Shown: one piece after another, positions 34,482 to 45,303 of the stretch | Layout: each line of letters begins with the position of its first letter | How positions within the stretch are numbered: position 1 is the first letter of the stretch | NCBI GenBank assembly: GCA_037355855.1 | Contig: CM074766.1 | Location: 3,162,001-3,226,000, forward strand | DNA length: 64,000 nt | Origin: Pseudo-nitzschia pungens | Taxonomy: Eukaryota; Bacillariophyta; Bacillariophyceae; Bacillariales; Bacillariaceae | Direction: 5' to 3' | Notes under the pieces: model-generated | Told to the model about the DNA's origin: nothing | The model's input: the letters and a program-made list of their open reading frames with translations, nothing else | Database searches by the model: none | Translations under genes and position numbers: made by a program

Positions 34482-36440
34482 ATGCCTAATCCTACTGAAA
34501 AGGAACAGTCCAAGCAACCTCCCAAGGAGTTCATCAACGACCCTGCAATCCTTGAGGATGAGGAGCCCCCCGTCGAGGAACCCTCAAAGGAGGATGAGGG
34601 AATCCATAGAGGTGGATTGAATGATGAGGAGATCACCAACTCCTCTGAAGACGAGGAGTCTGAAGAGAAGGAACCGGAGGAGAAGGAGCAAGGACGCAAG
34701 AGGAAGAATGCACCAAGCAACTACAAACCGGTCAAGAAGGTCACCAGGGCAGCAGCAGCAAAGGCGGCAGCAGCAGCAAAGGCAGCAGCAGAAGCAGCGG
34801 CGAGGGCAGCAGAATCTAGGGTCCAGGCCGGAGACGATTTCTTTATCCAGCCACGTACCCAGAGCGACACTGCCATGGCTATGGTTGTTAAGCAACTCCA
34901 AATCCTACAGGACCGGATGGACGAGAAGTTTGGCACCCCCAAAGACAAGGAGGCCCTTATCGCTTCCAACAAGGCTGCTCAGGCAAGAGGAGGAATCTAC
35001 GGCTACAACGACGGCAAGCCACTCACCAGACGGGAAGAAGATCTCTTTGAGGTCTACGAATCTTTCTGTAATGAGGCGACGGCTGAAGAGTTATTCCGAT
35101 CTGATTTGTCCACGATTGATTCTATCCGTCGGCTCACCCCTGAGCGTGCTTCCAGATTCTCCAGAAACCTTGCCTCCTACAGGCACCCTGCTTGTCCTGA
35201 TCCTACGGCTGTTTATATCAGTGATTCCCTTATCGAGAAGCTAATGGTGTTTGCTGAATGGGTCCGCTACCAACCCCTCATTGGTGCTCGCCCCACTGCC
35301 AAGGAATGGTTAGAGCAACATGATTCTTATGAGCGAACCGAGAAGCGTCTAGTGGCGACGAAGAAGCAACGAGAGGCAACTCCAGTGACGACTCCCCCGC
35401 CTTCTTTGACGACCCTGCCCAAGTTTGCCGAATGGGACCGAGCATTCCGCCAAGACCTACGCGATCGTTTCAACAAGCATGGATTTCCCCTACTGTATGT
35501 GATCCGCGCAGAAGATGAAGCAGAAGTGACGGATGAAGACAGATTCAGTCCCATTGGCGGCAAAGACGGCTTCTCCAACTGGACCGAATACAATTTGCGG
35601 TGTGCAGTGCTTGAAGGTGAGCAGTTCGAAGAGGATAACCAGACGGTCTGGACGTTGCTTTGTGCTGCTGTACGAAGTGGTCCAGGCTGGGAATATATCC
35701 GGACCTTCGCATACCAAAGGGACGAGACACGAGGCAATGCCCGAGCGGCATACCTCCATATCTACGACCATGCCTTCACAGAGACGAATGTCGACGCGAT
35801 TGTCAGCAAGACCGTCAAAGCCATCGCGGACTCCAAGTATTCAGGCGACTCCCGTCACAACGATTTCGAGACCCACTGTCGAAATTGGTTGAAGTTCCGT
35901 ACCACTCTCATCAACTACGGTGGATTTGATCCAAAGAGAGACGAGAAGCGATTCATCTTGGACTTCTTCCGATCGGTCACAGACGAGCGTTTGAATAATG
36001 CCAAATCAATTGCTCTACGTGACAAGAAGAAATATATGTGGAATTTCAGGGAACTGATTGCAATGTTCACCAAAGAACTTGGTATCACGACCATCCACCA
36101 TTCAAACAAGCGTGGTCGATCCGTCTCAGCTTTCGTGGCTGGTGGAGGCGGGAATGGAGGTGGAAATGGGAACAAGAAATCCAAGTCCGTGGTAGGTACC
36201 TACACCGGTACGATTGAAGCCAAGAATTATCCCCTTTCTGTCTACAGGACCTTCTCCGCCGAACAACGAGAGAAACTAAAAGAGCTCCGTCGAAAGAAGG
36301 CTCAATCCAGAAGCGTCCAAGCTACAGAAACTCAACCAGCACCGTCCCCACAGGCAAGCGGCGCCGGCAACAGTTTCGGACCGAAGGGACGAAAGAAAGG
36401 CAAAAATGGCAAAGGAAAAGGCAATGGAAAGAAGGATTGA
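34482..36440 (+). CDS. gag: Copia Gag polyprotein
   Basis: 652 aa from the first ATG (MPNPTEKEQ); upstream in-frame codons begin only with TTG. The N-terminus is acidic (repeated E/D with PPVEEP). An Ala-rich helix AAAAKAAAAAKAAAEAAARAA spans roughly residues 85-110. A globular capsid-like domain spans about 190-560, and the C-terminus is a basic GKGKGNGKKD tail. No CCHC knuckle is visible, so RNA binding may rely on the basic tail. Gag ends at a UGA that lies in the same frame as Pol. Confidence 0.85.
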   Translation: MPNPTEKEQSKQPPKEFINDPAILEDEEPPVEEPSKEDEGIHRGGLNDEEITNSSEDEESEEKEPEEKEQGRKRKNAPSNYKPVKKVTRAAAAKAAAAAKAAAEAAARAAESRVQAGDDFFIQPRTQSDTAMAMVVKQLQILQDRMDEKFGTPKDKEALIASNKAAQARGGIYGYNDGKPLTRREEDLFEVYESFCNEATAEELFRSDLSTIDSIRRLTPERASRFSRNLASYRHPACPDPTAVYISDSLIEKLMVFAEWVRYQPLIGARPTAKEWLEQHDSYERTEKRLVATKKQREATPVTTPPPSLTTLPKFAEWDRAFRQDLRDRFNKHGFPLLYVIRAEDEAEVTDEDRFSPIGGKDGFSNWTEYNLRCAVLEGEQFEEDNQTVWTLLCAAVRSGPGWEYIRTFAYQRDETRGNARAAYLHIYDHAFTETNVDAIVSKTVKAIADSKYSGDSRHNDFETHCRNWLKFRTTLINYGGFDPKRDEKRFILDFFRSVTDERLNNAKSIALRDKKKYMWNFRELIAMFTKELGITTIHHSNKRGRSVSAFVAGGGGNGGGNGNKKSKSVVGTYTGTIEAKNYPLSVYRTFSAEQREKLKELRRKKAQSRSVQATETQPAPSPQASGAGNSFGPKGRKKGKNGKGKGNGKKD

Positions 36441-36483
36441 CTTCCCAGCCGGGGCCTGAAATTGAGTAAGGTGGGCCGGCTGG
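36438..36483 (+). promoter_or_regulatory. Candidate Gag-Pol stop-codon readthrough signal
   Basis: The Gag stop UGA (36438-36440) is followed in the same frame by an uninterrupted Pol frame. Four bases downstream, CCAGCCGG (36445-36452) is perfectly complementary to CCGGCTGG (36476-36483), with a 23-nt loop. The base after the stop is C (UGACUU), the most permissive +4 base. A structured 3' context plus UGA-C is known to promote readthrough in viruses and retroelements. Pol has no ATG until 36492, and its protease motif starts ~84 nt after that point. Confidence 0.6.
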
Positions 36484-39400
36484 TGTATCAAATGGATGTA
36501 CCAGCAGCACAATCTGCAAGGCCTGCAGAAAGCAACTGTGAGTTGGATAGTCATGCAGACACGACAGCTGCTGGTTGCAATATGATTTTATTGGAAGACC
36601 AAGTCACCTCCCATGTGGATGTTCATCCCTTCTCCCCAGAATATGAACCAGTGAAGAACATTCCGATCGGGACATGCGTCACTGCCTATACGGATACCAA
36701 TGGAAAGGTTTGGTTGATATATTTCCACGAGGCTTTGTATTTCGGGGACAGGCTCCAGCACAGCTTAATTTGCCCCAACCAAGTTAGAAGCTGTGGACAC
36801 AATCGTGTGGACGAAACACCGAGACAGTTTGATTCTAAATCGTCTCATTCCATCCATATTGAGCGTGTTGCTGAAGATGGAGAAGAAGAGGTCCCAACAC
36901 TGGATATTAAGCTCCGACTTAATGGTGTTATTTCCTACTTCCCCTCCAGACGCCCCACGAAAAGGGAAATGCGAACGTGTGATCATGTCATTGCAACCAT
37001 GGATGACCCATGGGATCCAGCCAGCACGAAGTTTCAGCAGGCTGAATCAGCAATCGATCAATCACATCCATATTTCCCTGATCCAACCAAGTTTGTTTCT
37101 GCTGTACAGCAGCAACAACAGACCATGGTTAATACCCCGACAGGCAATATGCCCACAGCAGGAATCGGACCGATTGAGAACCCTGCCCCGATTGAATCGA
37201 TTGAGACCCCTGCCACGACAGGAGTCGAACCACTCGATGCCCCAACACGATCGAACGTTCCGCCCGATTCGAACATCCCCATGTCCGATTGCACAAGCCT
37301 ACAGCCCCCCAACCACAGGAACCACTTCAAATCCTCCCTGTATTCCAAGAAGCTCCAGCTAAATCATATGCTGCCATCCAACGAGAAGTATTCCCACTAC
37401 AAACTGAGACATCTACAGCAGCTGTGTACATCCCGAGATCTGACCCCATGTTCAATTGCTTCCGATGACCGGCTCCATATGAGACTTTCAGCGGTTTACT
37501 CTGAACCCCAAGTTGTTTCTGAAGATGATTCATCTGAGACTTGCGGGGACAGGGAAAGGCCAAGCCTCAAGATCAATGCCCTTCATACACCCTTGTATGA
37601 GCCTGCCTACACTGATGGATTGGATAGATTTGAACTGGATCCCAATGTCAGGGATGCACCGGTTGCCCTATCTGCAGTGTACAAGGACAAGCAAATCGCT
37701 TGGGCTGATTTGGAAGAACCGATTCCCGATCCGGAGATCGAGACAACTCAAAGGCGAAAGCAATGGGGACCATCCATAGATACAGACCGGTACAGCAAGA
37801 TTGATTCAGACAGGCTCTCCAAGATATGGGATATATCTGATCGAAAAGCAAGAGCAACACTGAGAGTGACCACACAAAAAGGATTTAGGAATCCCCAACA
37901 TCCTTTGGTTAGAAGGCTCCCGACACAGAGCTTCAGAAACAAGCGAGTTGCAGCCGGCAAGTGGGGGACTGACACTTGGCATGCAAAGGTACCAAGTATT
38001 ATGAGACAAGATAAAGCCGCCCAAGTGTTCAGCAATGGTAAAGGATATGAAGAATTCATCCCTATCCACAGCAAGAAGCAAGCGGCGGATGGTCTCAAGA
38101 TCTTTATCCATGAGGTTGGAATTCCGGAACACCTGATATCTGATGGGGCTAAGGAGCAAGGCGCAGTCGGCACATACAAGACCCACTGGAATGCTGTAAT
38201 TCGGAAGAACAACATCCATCAGACATTCATCCAGCCACACTGCCCTTTTCAGAACAGAGCAGAATTGAGTATAGGGCATCTCAGCAGAAGCATTCGGAAG
38301 AAGACTGCAAGGAAGAGATCCCCCAAGAGGCTGTGGGCATTCTGTGGTGAGCTTGTGGCAGCTATCAGGCAAAGGACTGCTTCCAGTGATCCAGCATGCA
38401 TGGAAAGAACCCCATTCGAACTAGTCCATGGGCACATGCCGGATATCTCCCTGTATCAAGCTCATGAATGGTATGATTTTGTCTACTGGACCGACCTATC
38501 AGATGGTACAGAGAAGCTCGGGCGCTGGCTTGGACCGTGTGGAAGAATGTTTGGAGGTGGCGACTGCCACTGGATATTGACTGAATCTGCGCTACCAGTA
38601 AGCACTAACACTGTTAGAGCTGTCACTGAAGCCGAATGGCGTGCACATGATGTCAAGCGAGCCATGGACTCATTTGACCAAGCAGTTGAATCCAAGATCG
38701 GGGACAAACTCGAGGACACTGACGTTCAGTTCCAAGAGACATATCCGCAACCCCCAGAAGAACTATTTGAGAACCACCAGGATAGATGGCCAGACGATTC
38801 CACCACCATGGCAGAACCAGAAGCCTCTATCCCAGACGTGGATGAGCTCGTACCTGATGGGGATACCTATGATGAGTATATTGGGAACAAGGTCATGATT
38901 CAAAGAGGAGATGAACGCCTCAAATGCACCGTCAAAGCAAGAACCACTGATTTAAATGGCAATCCTTTAGGGAAGAGGGACAACAACCCTATCCTTGATA
39001 CAAGGATGTACGATTTGCAGCTCCCTGATGGTACAGTGGAGCAATATACGGCAAATATTGTTGCTGAAAACATGTACAGTTCTGTCGATGACGAGGGTCG
39101 TATGTTCACTCTACTGGACGAGATCATAGACCATGAGAAAGATGAAACCGCCGTGACCAAACAACAAGCGACCGCCAAGTCTAACAAGGTTCTTCCTACT
39201 ACAACCAAGGGATGGCGATTCCTAGTTAGCTGGAAGGATGGTACTGAATCCTGGTGCAAACTAGGTGATATCAAGGAGTCTTTTCCTGTTGAAGCTGCGC
39301 AATATGCGGTTGATAACCACATTGCTGATGAGCCAGCTTTCAAATGGTGGGTGCATCATGTACTCCGAAGGAAAAGAAGACTTCTGAAAGCCACCAAGAA

Positions 39401-41153
39401 ATCCAACAAGTACTGGGATCGTACACACAAGTATGGTGTGGAACTCCCACACTCAATCCCTGAAGCGCTTGCTATTGACAAGAAGACCGGAACCGACTAT
39501 TGGCAAAAGGCAATTGCTAAAGAGATGAAGAACAACGAGATGGCGTTTGAGTTTGACCCCAGCTACACCGTTGAAGGTCTCAAGGCTGAAGGATTCAGCA
39601 AGATCACCACCCACATGATATTTGATGTCAAGCTGGGATCCCTCACCAGAAAAGCTCGTTTAGTCGCCGACGGCCATAAAGTACAAGCCACAGCTAAGGA
39701 GCACACTTTCAGCAGCGTACCAAGCAGAGATTCTGTCCGGATATTCTTCCTGTTAGCAGCATTGAATGGATTGGATGTATTGTCTGCTGATATCCAAAAC
39801 GCCTACCTTACTGCGCCAATCAAAAAGAAATATTATTTGGTGGCACGGGCTGAGGACGGTTTCCCCCCTCATTTGGTTGGGCAAGTTTGCAAGATTGTAC
39901 AGGCTCTGTATGGTCTGCCGGTTGCAGGGGCTTCATTTAGATCCTATCTAACTAAGCACCTAAGAGAGCTAGGATACCAACCATGTAAAGCAGATCCTGA
40001 CGTACACATGCGAGTTGAGACCAAGAAGGATGGAACAAGATATTGGGCATATCTCATTGCTTATGTGGATGATATCGTCTGCTGCAGTGAAAATCCAAGG
40101 CGCCAGCTGGAGAGTATAGAACAGCGGTTTACGCTCAAGGATGGTACTATAGAAGTTCCAAAGCTCTACCTCGGCGCTGATGTTAGTCAGTACAAGATTG
40201 ACGATGACCCTATCCCTAAATGGGCCATGTCCTCTGAGAAATATGCCAAGAAAGCAGTGGATGCAGTCGAGCAGGAGCTTGGAACAGAGAAGTATGGATA
40301 CAAGTATCTCCCGAAGAAAGTAACCACTCCACTGACGAATGATTACAGACCTGAGATTGACTTGACCCAGGAGCTGGATCCACAGATGCAGAACTATTAC
40401 CAAGGCCTGATTGGAGTTCTTAGATGGCTTTGTGAACTTGGTAGATTGGATTTGGTGACGCCTGTATCCCTGATGTCAAGGTATTTGGCTCAAGCAAGGA
40501 TTGGTCACTTGAATCAGTTATTCCATATGTTTGCATATATCAAGAACCATGCCAGGTCAAGACTGGTATTCGATGACGCGATCCCTGATATTGACGAATC
40601 CAGTTTTGCTCAGTGTGATTGGAGTGAGTTCTATCCAGACGCCAAGGAGGTTATTCCACCAGATGCTCCAGAAGCCTTGGGCAAAGCTGTTGTTATGACG
40701 TGTTTTGTTGACGCAGATCATGCCGGATGCAAAGCAACCAGAAGATCCCATACTGGTATCATTATCTTCTTGAACAACGCTCCTATTCTTTGGTTCAGCA
40801 AGAGGCAAACCACAGTGGAGACCTCTACCTTTGGTTCTGAGATTGTGGCAATGCGCATTGCTGTTGAGATGATTGAAGGCCTCAGATATAAGCTCCGAAT
40901 GCTGGGTGTGCCCATTGCTGGATCCACCAATGTATTTTGTGACAACGATTCAGTTGTAAAGAATGTTACCAGACCGGAGAGTCCATGCGACAAGAAGCAT
41001 AACAGCGTTGCCTACCACAAGGCTCGTGAAGCCATTGCTGCTGGAACAATCCGTGTCGCGAAGGAGCCAGGTGAGAGCAACATTGCTGACCTATTCACTA
41101 AGTTGCTTAATGGTCCCATGTTGAAGAGCCACTGCGAACGATGCATGTGGTAG
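36441..41153 (+). CDS. pol: Copia Pol polyprotein (protease, integrase, reverse transcriptase, RNase H)
   Basis: The frame is open from the Gag stop to 41153 (1570 codons). The aspartic protease motif is CELDSHADT. The integrase catalytic triad is visible as TDTWHAK (D, ~510 from the Gag stop), ISDGAK (D, ~566) and NRAELSI (E, ~604). Reverse transcriptase shows KARLVADGHKVQ, SADIQNAYLTAP and the active-site YVDDIV (~1207). RNase H shows FVDADHAGCKATRRSHTG and FCDNDSVVKN, and the end is IADLFTKLL. All domains appear intact, consistent with the near-identical LTRs. Without an own ATG before the protease, expression as a Gag-Pol fusion is expected. Confidence 0.93.
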   Translation, partial: LPSRGLKLSKVGRLVYQMDVPAAQSARPAESNCELDSHADTTAAGCNMILLEDQVTSHVDVHPFSPEYEPVKNIPIGTCVTAYTDTNGKVWLIYFHEALYFGDRLQHSLICPNQVRSCGHNRVDETPRQFDSKSSHSIHIERVAEDGEEEVPTLDIKLRLNGVISYFPSRRPTKREMRTCDHVIATMDDPWDPASTKFQQAESAIDQSHPYFPDPTKFVSAVQQQQQTMVNTPTGNMPTAGIGPIENPAPIESIETPATTGVEPLDAPTRSNVPPDSNIPMSDCTSLQPPNHRNHFKSSLYSKKLQLNHMLPSNEKYSHYKLRHLQQLCTSRDLTPCSIASDDRLHMRLSAVYSEPQVVSEDDSSETCGDRERPSLKINALHTPLYEPAYTDGLDRFELDPNVRDAPVALSAVYKDKQIAWADLEEPIPDPEIETTQRRKQWGPSIDTDRYSKIDSDRLSKIWDISDRKARATLRVTTQKGFRNPQHPLVRRLPTQSFRNKRVAAGKWGTDTWHAKVPSIMRQDKAAQVFSNGKGYEEFIPIHSKKQAADGLKIFIHEVGIPEHLISDGAKEQGAVGTYKTHWNAVIRKNNIHQTFIQPHCPFQNRAELSIGHLSRSIRKKTARKRSPKRLWAFCGELVAAIRQRTASSDPACMERTPFELVHGHMPDISLYQAHEWYDFVYWTDLSDGTEKLGRWLGPCGRMFGGGDCHWILTESALPVSTNTVRAVTEAEWRAHDVKRAMDSFDQAVESKIGDKLEDTDVQFQETYPQPPEELFENHQDRWPDDSTTMAEPEASIPDVDELVPDGDTYDEYIGNKVMIQRGDERLKCTVKARTTDLNGNPLGKRDNNPILDTRMYDLQLPDGTVEQYTANIVAENMYSSVDDEGRMFTLLDEIIDHEKDETAVTKQQATAKSNKVLPTTTKGWRFLVSWKDGTESWCKLGDIKESFPVEAAQYAVDNHIADEPAFKWWVHHVLRRKRRLLKATKKSNKYWDRTHKYGVELPHSIPEALAIDKKTGTDYWQKAIAKEMKNNEMAFEFDPSYTVEGLKAEGFSKITTHMIFDVKLGSLTRKARLVADGHKVQATAKEHTFSSVPSRDSVRIFFLLAALNGLDVLSADIQNAYLTAPIKKKYYLVARAEDGFPPHLVGQVCKIVQALYGLPVAGASFRSYLTKHLRELGYQPCKADPDVHMRVETKKDGTRYWAYLIAYVDDIVCCSENPRRQLESIEQRFTLKDGTIEVPKLYLGADVSQYKIDDDPIPKWAMSSEKYAKKAVDAVEQELGTEKYGYKYLPKKVTTPLTNDYRPEIDLTQELDPQMQNYYQGLIGVLRWLCELGRLDLVTPVSLMSRYLAQARIGHLNQLFHMFAYIKNHARSRLVFDDAIPDIDESSFAQCDWSEFYPDAKEVIPPDAPEALGKAVVMTCFVDADHAGCKATRRSHTGIIIFLNNAPILWFSKRQTTVETSTFGSEIVAMRIAVEMIEGLRYKLRMLGVPIAGSTNVFCDNDSVVKNVTRPESPCDKKHNSVAYHKAREAIAAGTIRVAKEPGESNIADLFTKLLNGPMLKSHCERCMW

Positions 41154-41756
41154 GAGCTGTCAGCTGCATTATTCGGGGTACCTCTGGTCCCTAACAAGCA
41201 GCTCGGACGCAGCAGATTTTTTTGATTTCGATTACGGATTTCAGTTCCGGGGACTTCGATTTCGGACGCAACCTTACTTCGATTTCGGACGCAACCTTAC
41301 TTCGATTTCGGACGCAACCTTATTTCGATGGTTTCGATTGCAACCTTATTTCGATGGTTTCGATTGCAACCTAATTTCGGATGCAACTGATTTCGATCCG
41401 ATTACATGTTATATTTGGGAGTCTCCGGTACACCGGTTCCGGGGACTATAAACTTGAAACAACAATAGGCTGATTGATTCCCTTGTACGTGTCAAGGGAT
41501 GGAACCAAGGGCAAAACGTCCTGGGCAAAACGTCCTCCGGTTCACCCCCCTTTTTCTTTTTTTACTACGAATCAGCCGGGCCTCTGATAGAGAACTGCAA
41601 TATTTGATGCAGTTTTGATCTCTGATAAGTGACATGGATACATCCCTGAATTTCTGTTATGACCCATCCAAGTGTCCTGGTACAGCAAGCAAGAGTATTG
41701 GTGTCCCCCTGGGAGTATATGTTTCCGGGGACCAATGTAGTTGTTCAGTACAGGCA
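41154..41756 (+). other. Copia 3' untranslated region with short repeats
   Basis: This is non-coding. Between 41225 and 41400 a 21-24-bp unit TTCGATTTCGGACGCAACCT recurs about six times with variation. A polypurine-like CCGGGGACTATAAAC at about 41442 resembles the ACGGGGACTATGAAG at the 3' LTR junction (48585-48601). The DNA element begins at 41757. Confidence 0.5.
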
Positions 41757-42170
41757 CTACGTCCGAAAACTGGTTCGCGACCCATCGCGACCAATCGCGA
41801 CCGGATCGCGACCCAATCGCGACTTGTCTAAAAAAAATTCGACCCCAATTTTTTATTTCACAACCTTTTTTCCATTATTCTCCACTTTTTTCCATTATTC
41901 TCAACCACATTTCTCCCTTTTCTCAACTCCCCCAACGTGTCGACGGAAATGTTCTGTTCTAGACCCTGACATTCAGTCCCTCTTCACACTTTCATTCCAT
42001 TTTACACATTTGACACACTTGACTCAACACAACAAATAATTTTTAATCCAATTTACTTCAATCACACCAAAGTGTTACGTCGTGCACCTTTGTGAACTTT
42101 TTTTTTCAGTGGTGTCACATCACATACCGGTACCCCAGCTAAGAATCGCATCACAAAAACACACACCACC

Positions 42171-42476
42171 ATGCCGAAAGCTTCCTCCGACCCAAGGCAC
42201 TTTGCCAATGAGCCCAGAATACCCAAGACATTCCATTGTCGCAACTGCATTGCCTCTGGAAGAAGAAGAAAATCAAAATCCTTCAAGGGATACAAACAAG
42301 AATCGAGCCACTTTCACACCTACCGATACGTATCTCAAGGCCTCTCCAGGCATCTCTATTCCAACAGCGATTGCCGAACTTATTATGTTAAGAACGATCT
42401 TATGGATTTTATTTCTTCTGCGAAAGCCGAAGTCACCCTCCCTTTGGTCCGACACACACCATCACAGTATGGACTG
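42171..42476 (+). CDS. Possible N-terminal exon of an element-borne protein, running into a minisatellite
   Basis: An ATG in good context (CACCATGCCG) opens a ~100-residue reading frame that reads FHCRNCIASG, then a Lys/His-rich region, then GLSRHLYSNSDCRTYYVKND. The spacing C-x2-C ... H-x5-C suggests a degenerate zinc-binding module such as those at the N-termini of protist transposases. The frame then continues into the CAACGCGTCGATAATACA repeats and ends there. The frame could be what remains of a transposase or cargo gene. The coding call is weak and no homologue can be named. Confidence 0.35.
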
Positions 42477-42489
42477 ACAATGACACCAA

Positions 42490-44165
42490 GCAGCAAGCAG
42501 CAACACGTCGATAATACAGGGGGGACAGCAAGCAGCAGCAACGCGTCGATAATACAGGGGGGGACAGCAAGCAGCAGCAACGCGTCGATAATACAGGGGG
42601 GGGGCAGCAAGCAGCAACGCGTCGATAAAACAGCAAGCAGCAGCAACGCGTTGATAATACAGGGGGGGGACAGCAAGCAGCAGCAACGCGTCGATAATAC
42701 AGGGGGGGACAGCAAGCAGCAGCAACGCGTCGATAATACAGGGGGGGACAGCAAGCAGCAGCAACGCGTCGATAATACCCCCCAGCAAGCAGCAACGCGT
42801 CGATAAAACAGCAAGCAGCAGCAACGCGTCGATAATACAGGGGGGGACAGCAAGCAGCAGCAACGCGTCAATAATACAGGGGGGGACAGCAAGCAGCAGC
42901 AACGCGTCGATAATACAAACAGCAACGCGTCGATAATACAAACAGCAACGCGTCGATAATACAGGGGGGACAGCAAGCAGCAAGCAGCAACGCGTCGATA
43001 ATACAGGGGGGGGACAGCAAGCAGCAGCAACGCGTCGATGATACAGGGGGGGACAGCAAGCAGCAACAAGCAGCAACACGTGGATAATACAGGGGGGACA
43101 GCAAGCAGCAGCAACGCGTCGATAATACAGGGGGGGGACAGCAAGCAGCGGCAACGCGTCGATAATACAGGGGGGAACAGCAAGGAGCAGCAACGCGTCG
43201 ATATTACAGGGGGGACAGCAAGCAGCAACGCGTCGATAATACAGGGGGGACCAGCAAGCAGCAAGCAGCAACGCGTCGATAATACAGGGGGGGACAGCAA
43301 GCAGCAGCAACGCGTCGATAATACAAACAGCAACGCGTCGATAATACAGGGGGGACAACAAGCAGCAACCAACGCGTCGATAATACAAACAGCAACGCGT
43401 CGATAATACAGGGGGGACAGCAAGCAGCAACGCGTTGATAATACAAGCAACGCGTCGATAATACAAACAGCAACGCGTCGATAATACAAGCAACGCGTCG
43501 ATAATACAGGGGGAACAGCAAGCAGCAGCAACGCGTCGATAATACAAACGCGTCGATAATACAGGGGGGACAGCAAGCAGCAGCAACGCGTCGATAATAC
43601 AAGCAACGCGTCGATAATACAGGGGGGACAGCAAGCAGCAGCAACGCGTCGATAATACAGGGGGGGACAGCAAGCAGCAAGCAGCAACGCGTCGATAATA
43701 CAGGGGGGGACAGCAAGCAGCAGCAACGCGTCGATAATACAGGGGGGACAGCACGCAGCAACGCGTCGGTAATACAAGCAACGCGTCGATAATACAAGCA
43801 ACGCGTCGGTAATACAAGCAACGCGTCGATATTACAGGGGGGACAGCAAGCAGCAACGAGTCGATAATACAAGCAACGCGTCGATAATACAAGCAACGCG
43901 TCGATAATACAAGCAACGCGTCGATAATACAAGCAACGCGTCGATAATACAAGCAACGCGTCGATAATACAAGCAACGCGTCGATATTACAGGGGGGACA
44001 GCAAGCAGCAGCAACGCGTCGATAATACAAGCAACGCGTCAATAATACAGGGGGGACAGCAAGCAGCAACGCGTCGATAATACAAGCAACGCGTCGATAA
44101 TACAGGGGGAACAGGAAGGACCAAGCAGCAGCAACGCGTCAAACCCCAACGATAATACAGGGGGG
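42490..44165. repeat. 1.7-kb minisatellite with CAACGCGTCGATAATACA units and G-runs
   Basis: The array mixes a core AGCAACGCGTCGATAATACA (dozens of copies) with an optional linker GGGGGGACAGCAAGCAG. Some blocks lack the linker (for example 43860-43985, a run of GCAACGCGTCGATAATACAA units). G-runs of 5-8 occur on the plus strand at almost every linker. Stop codons are rare on the minus strand, so open frames up to 535 codons arise by chance and are not genes. No CRISPR-like unique spacers are present. Confidence 0.93.
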
Positions 44166-44199
44166 ATAATACACGAGAATATTTTTAAAGAACTATCGC

Positions 44200-44480
44200 C
44201 GTCTTTCAATCGTATCGGTCGTTCGTCGTTCCCCTCGTCGTCGTCGTCCTTGAAATCGTCGTTGCTCTTCGTTTCGATCGTGTTTGTTGTCCTTGAAGTC
44301 GTCGTTGCTCTTCGCTTCGATCGTCTTCGTCGTTGCTCTTTGCTACGATCTGTGTGTGGTTGTACAAAATAAACAACGGGCGGTTAGTCGTCATCGTCGT
44401 CCCCGTCGTCGGCGTCCTCAGCTCGCTCGTCATCGTCGTCCCCCTCTTCTACGATCGTACCTTCGTCGTACCTTTTAGTG
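44200..44480. repeat. Left arm of nested inverted repeat (CGTCGTTGCTCTTCG family)
   Basis: The segment repeats CGTCGTTGCTCTTCG and CTTCGATCGTCTTCGTCG words in tandem. The reverse complement of the same words fills 47770-48090. The two arms enclose about 3.3 kb including the 181-bp satellite, so they may be ends of a second, nested element. Local tandem duplication within each arm prevents exact boundary calls. Confidence 0.6.
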
Positions 44481-45303
44481 TCTTTGGTCTTCGTTGTTCC
44501 GATCGTCTTTGTCGTCCTCTGCAGGTTCGTTCGCGCGTCGTACTCGTCGTAGATATCTGGGTAAGCCAGGTGATTCGAGGACTGCAGCCCACCCTACCTT
44601 GATAGCAAAAGAAAACGGTAACAAGGATTTCAAGAGTGATCAGTTCTATACTTTCTTTGCCGTTTGTCTCTCCAAGATGGTACCAGGCGCCTCGCGGTTC
44701 ACTTTAAACTGGACCGGCCAGAAAATTCCAACGCTGAAAAATGAAAATTATGACACATCCTCCACGAGGGAGATGTGGGGCGGAAAATCGAACAACAAAA
44801 TTCACCGCGATGATGCACATAATGTACGTAGGTAACAGTACTGTTTGTACAGGCTGACTGGAAAAAATGACAGTAATGTACGTAGCTTACAGTACTAAGT
44901 CTACAGTCTTAGTAAAAGAAAAAATGACATGTCTGCATACATAGTACCTAGTAGTACGTATGTATGCATAGACAGAGGATGTGTAGGTTTCCAGTACGGT
45001 GTATACTGTATGTACGGTACTGGTACAAATCTTTTGGCGCGAAGCGGTGGAGGTACAGTACCTTACTGTTGGTGGTACATATTATACACGATGCGCCTTC
45101 CCCGAGATCGTAGTAGCATTATAGCATAGAGAGAACAACCTTCTGTCAGTAGTAGATAGTAATAGTGGCACCATTGGGTGCACAGAATGTGGTGTTGCCA
45201 GTTCAAGTCCCATCATGGGAATGTCTTTTGCTACATCACGATTCAATAGCAATATTTTGGCTGCGAAGTACATGTCACAATAAGTGAGCTATTCAGCTAT
45301 TCA
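44481..45303. other. Unassigned segment inside the DNA element
   Basis: No gene is supported. The short frame 44494-44835 has no recognisable motif. Around 44830-45010 there are repeated words such as AATGTACGTAG and AGTACTAAG/CAGTACTG. A T-arm-like GTTCAAGTCCC at 45200 is isolated and does not form a tRNA. Confidence 0.35.

Noticed and set aside
38900..39343. Minus-strand ORFs opposite copia pol
   Set aside because: They run antisense to conserved Pol domains and have no independent protein features.
41750..41760. CACTA (EnSpm) classification from the left-end string CACTACG
   Set aside because: The right end reads GTAGCATG and not TAGTG, so the CACTA resemblance is on one side only.
42383..44069. 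Very long minus-strand reading frames (250-535 codons) of LSTRCCCLLSPP-type repeats
   Set aside because: They follow the minisatellite exactly and exist in several frames at once. The repeat simply lacks stops on that strand.
45195..45225. tRNA-like GTTCAAGTCCC T-loop
   Set aside because: No matching acceptor, D or anticodon stems could be drawn around it.
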